Made by a program: the position numbers and the translations under genes
Origin: Nitzschia sp. DOCU1
Lineage: Eukaryota; Bacillariophyta; Bacillariophyceae; Bacillariales; Bacillariaceae
Assembly (NCBI GenBank): GCA_951394045.1
Contig: OX596001.1
Location: 434,001 to 498,000, forward strand
Length of the DNA stretch: 64,000 nt
Direction: 5' to 3'
Shown here: positions 63,348 to 64,000 of the stretch, one piece after another
Layout of the letters: the number at the start of each line of letters is the position of its first letter
Numbering within the stretch: position 1 is the first letter of the stretch
The notes under the pieces: generated by a model
Told to the model about the DNA's origin: nothing
The model's input: only the letters and a program-made list of their open reading frames with translations
Database searches by the model: none

Positions 63348-64000
63348 ATGCCAGCACCAGGCCGAAAGATATTTGGCTTTTTGAAGGGCTCCAAGCACAG
63401 GAGATCGTCGACAAAGGAGAGCGGTGAAGAAGTCGAACAAGCCAATGTCAAACTAAATCAACCGTCCTATGAAGAGGATGCCCAGCTTGAGTCACAACCA
63501 GAACCCGATATAGTTGCAAACGATTCGCATGAGGACGACAACTACCTTGGCCGTGACGAAGATAGCGCATTGGATCCTGCAGGAGGCGGAAGTGCCTTTT
63601 CAAGCCGCTCGATCAACCTCAAGCCAACGACGGCTACTCTTGCCGAGACATTTTCCTCCGGTGGATTTCAAGAAGTTATTGATTATGTCGAGTCTCGAGA
63701 AGAATCTGTGGAAGTTGAAAATAGCGAATTCTACTATTCCGATCCTGATTACGAACACACGCACCAGGGCGGGTCATACACTGAATTTGTCAATGGAACG
63801 GAAGAAGAAGAAACTGATACTTTGGATTATACTGATACTGGGCATGATGCACCATACATTAGCGACGACCACTCAGATACGCTTGCGGCTCACCATCAAC
63901 GAAAGGAATATAATTCTCTTGTTGTTGGGCTTGAGCATGAGCACACCGAATGGGAAGAGACTTCCTTGGGTTATGAAACGTGTTCAAGAACACTAAACAC
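63348..64000 (+). CDS. Acidic hypothetical protein, 3' end beyond window
   Basis: An ATG at 63348 opens a frame with no stop to the window end (217 full codons). It begins 'MPAPGRKIFGFLKGSKHRRSS', a basic, amphipathic start, and then becomes strongly acidic (many Glu/Asp/Tyr/Ser: 'NSEFYYSDPDYEH', 'TEEEETDTLDYTDTGHD', 'YISDDHSDT'). It looks disordered, with no domain yet. Codon use resembles real genes here, whereas the overlapping +1 frame at 63514-63996 is Ile/Leu/Thr-rich noise. Function unknown. Confidence 0.7.
   Translation, partial: MPAPGRKIFGFLKGSKHRRSSTKESGEEVEQANVKLNQPSYEEDAQLESQPEPDIVANDSHEDDNYLGRDEDSALDPAGGGSAFSSRSINLKPTTATLAETFSSGGFQEVIDYVESREESVEVENSEFYYSDPDYEHTHQGGSYTEFVNGTEEEETDTLDYTDTGHDAPYISDDHSDTLAAHHQRKEYNSLVVGLEHEHTEWEETSLGYETCSRTLN

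Noticed and set aside
63514..63996. 160-codon frame near the window end
   Set aside because: It overlaps the better frame from the ATG at 63348, which stays open to the end and has gene-like composition.

Overview
This window looks like nuclear DNA of a diatom, probably a pennate one. The genes are compact and have few short GT-AG introns. There are plastid presequences with an 'A-F-x-P' step (a gene at 223 and IspH of the plastid MEP pathway), heat-shock-factor genes side by side, a bacterial-type S16 next to a eukaryotic eS30, and several families that look algal-specific. Species is not determined. Gene order often alternates in strand, giving many divergent pairs. No rRNA, convincing tRNA, CRISPR array or intact transposon was found by eye.

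1-12.7 kb holds a cluster of type II membrane sulfotransferase-like genes with the same architecture: acidic tail, one membrane helix, short stalk, PAPS loop 'AKTAGTE', then 'CRxPLxHFMSQCN'. Two genes and a fragment on the minus strand (1434-4876) face three on the plus strand (7009-12252) across a multi-pass membrane protein gene. Two members carry frame or splice lesions, one has precisely lost an intron, and a sixth large copy lies at 49.8-51.2 kb. A worn remnant sits at 26.9 kb. The best-preserved type-1 copies share an upstream motif.

12.7-26.7 kb carries a core-1-type GT31 galactosyltransferase, an APH/CHK-like kinase, the most unusual gene (16589-22401: leucine-rich repeats, Roc-COR GTPase and a C-terminal trypsin-like serine protease with all three catalytic residues), an RVxF-motif orphan, and a fusion of a catalytically degenerate CDP-alcohol phosphotransferase domain with a CTP:phosphoethanolamine cytidylyltransferase domain.

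27.4-49.3 kb has two divergently oriented HSF genes, an NDUFAF6-like complex I assembly factor divergent from plastid IspH, two more RVxF-family orphans, a sulfatase, an ArfGAP, a cytochrome P450 divergent from BUB3, and a secreted class 3 lipase.

49.8-64 kb has the sixth sulfotransferase-like gene, a short-chain dehydrogenase and a PIF1 helicase with an RNase H1-type hybrid-binding domain (these two share a duplicated 5' module), mitochondrial-type S16, eS30, a UIM/zinc-ribbon protein, a Golgi-type glycosyltransferase, and an acidic protein cut by the window end.

A recurring theme is surface or secretory glycan chemistry: sulfotransferases, a sulfatase and two glycosyltransferases. That they act together is inference only. 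Exon borders were placed by reading frame, splice consensus and comparison between paralogues. Start codons are the first plausible ATG unless stated.
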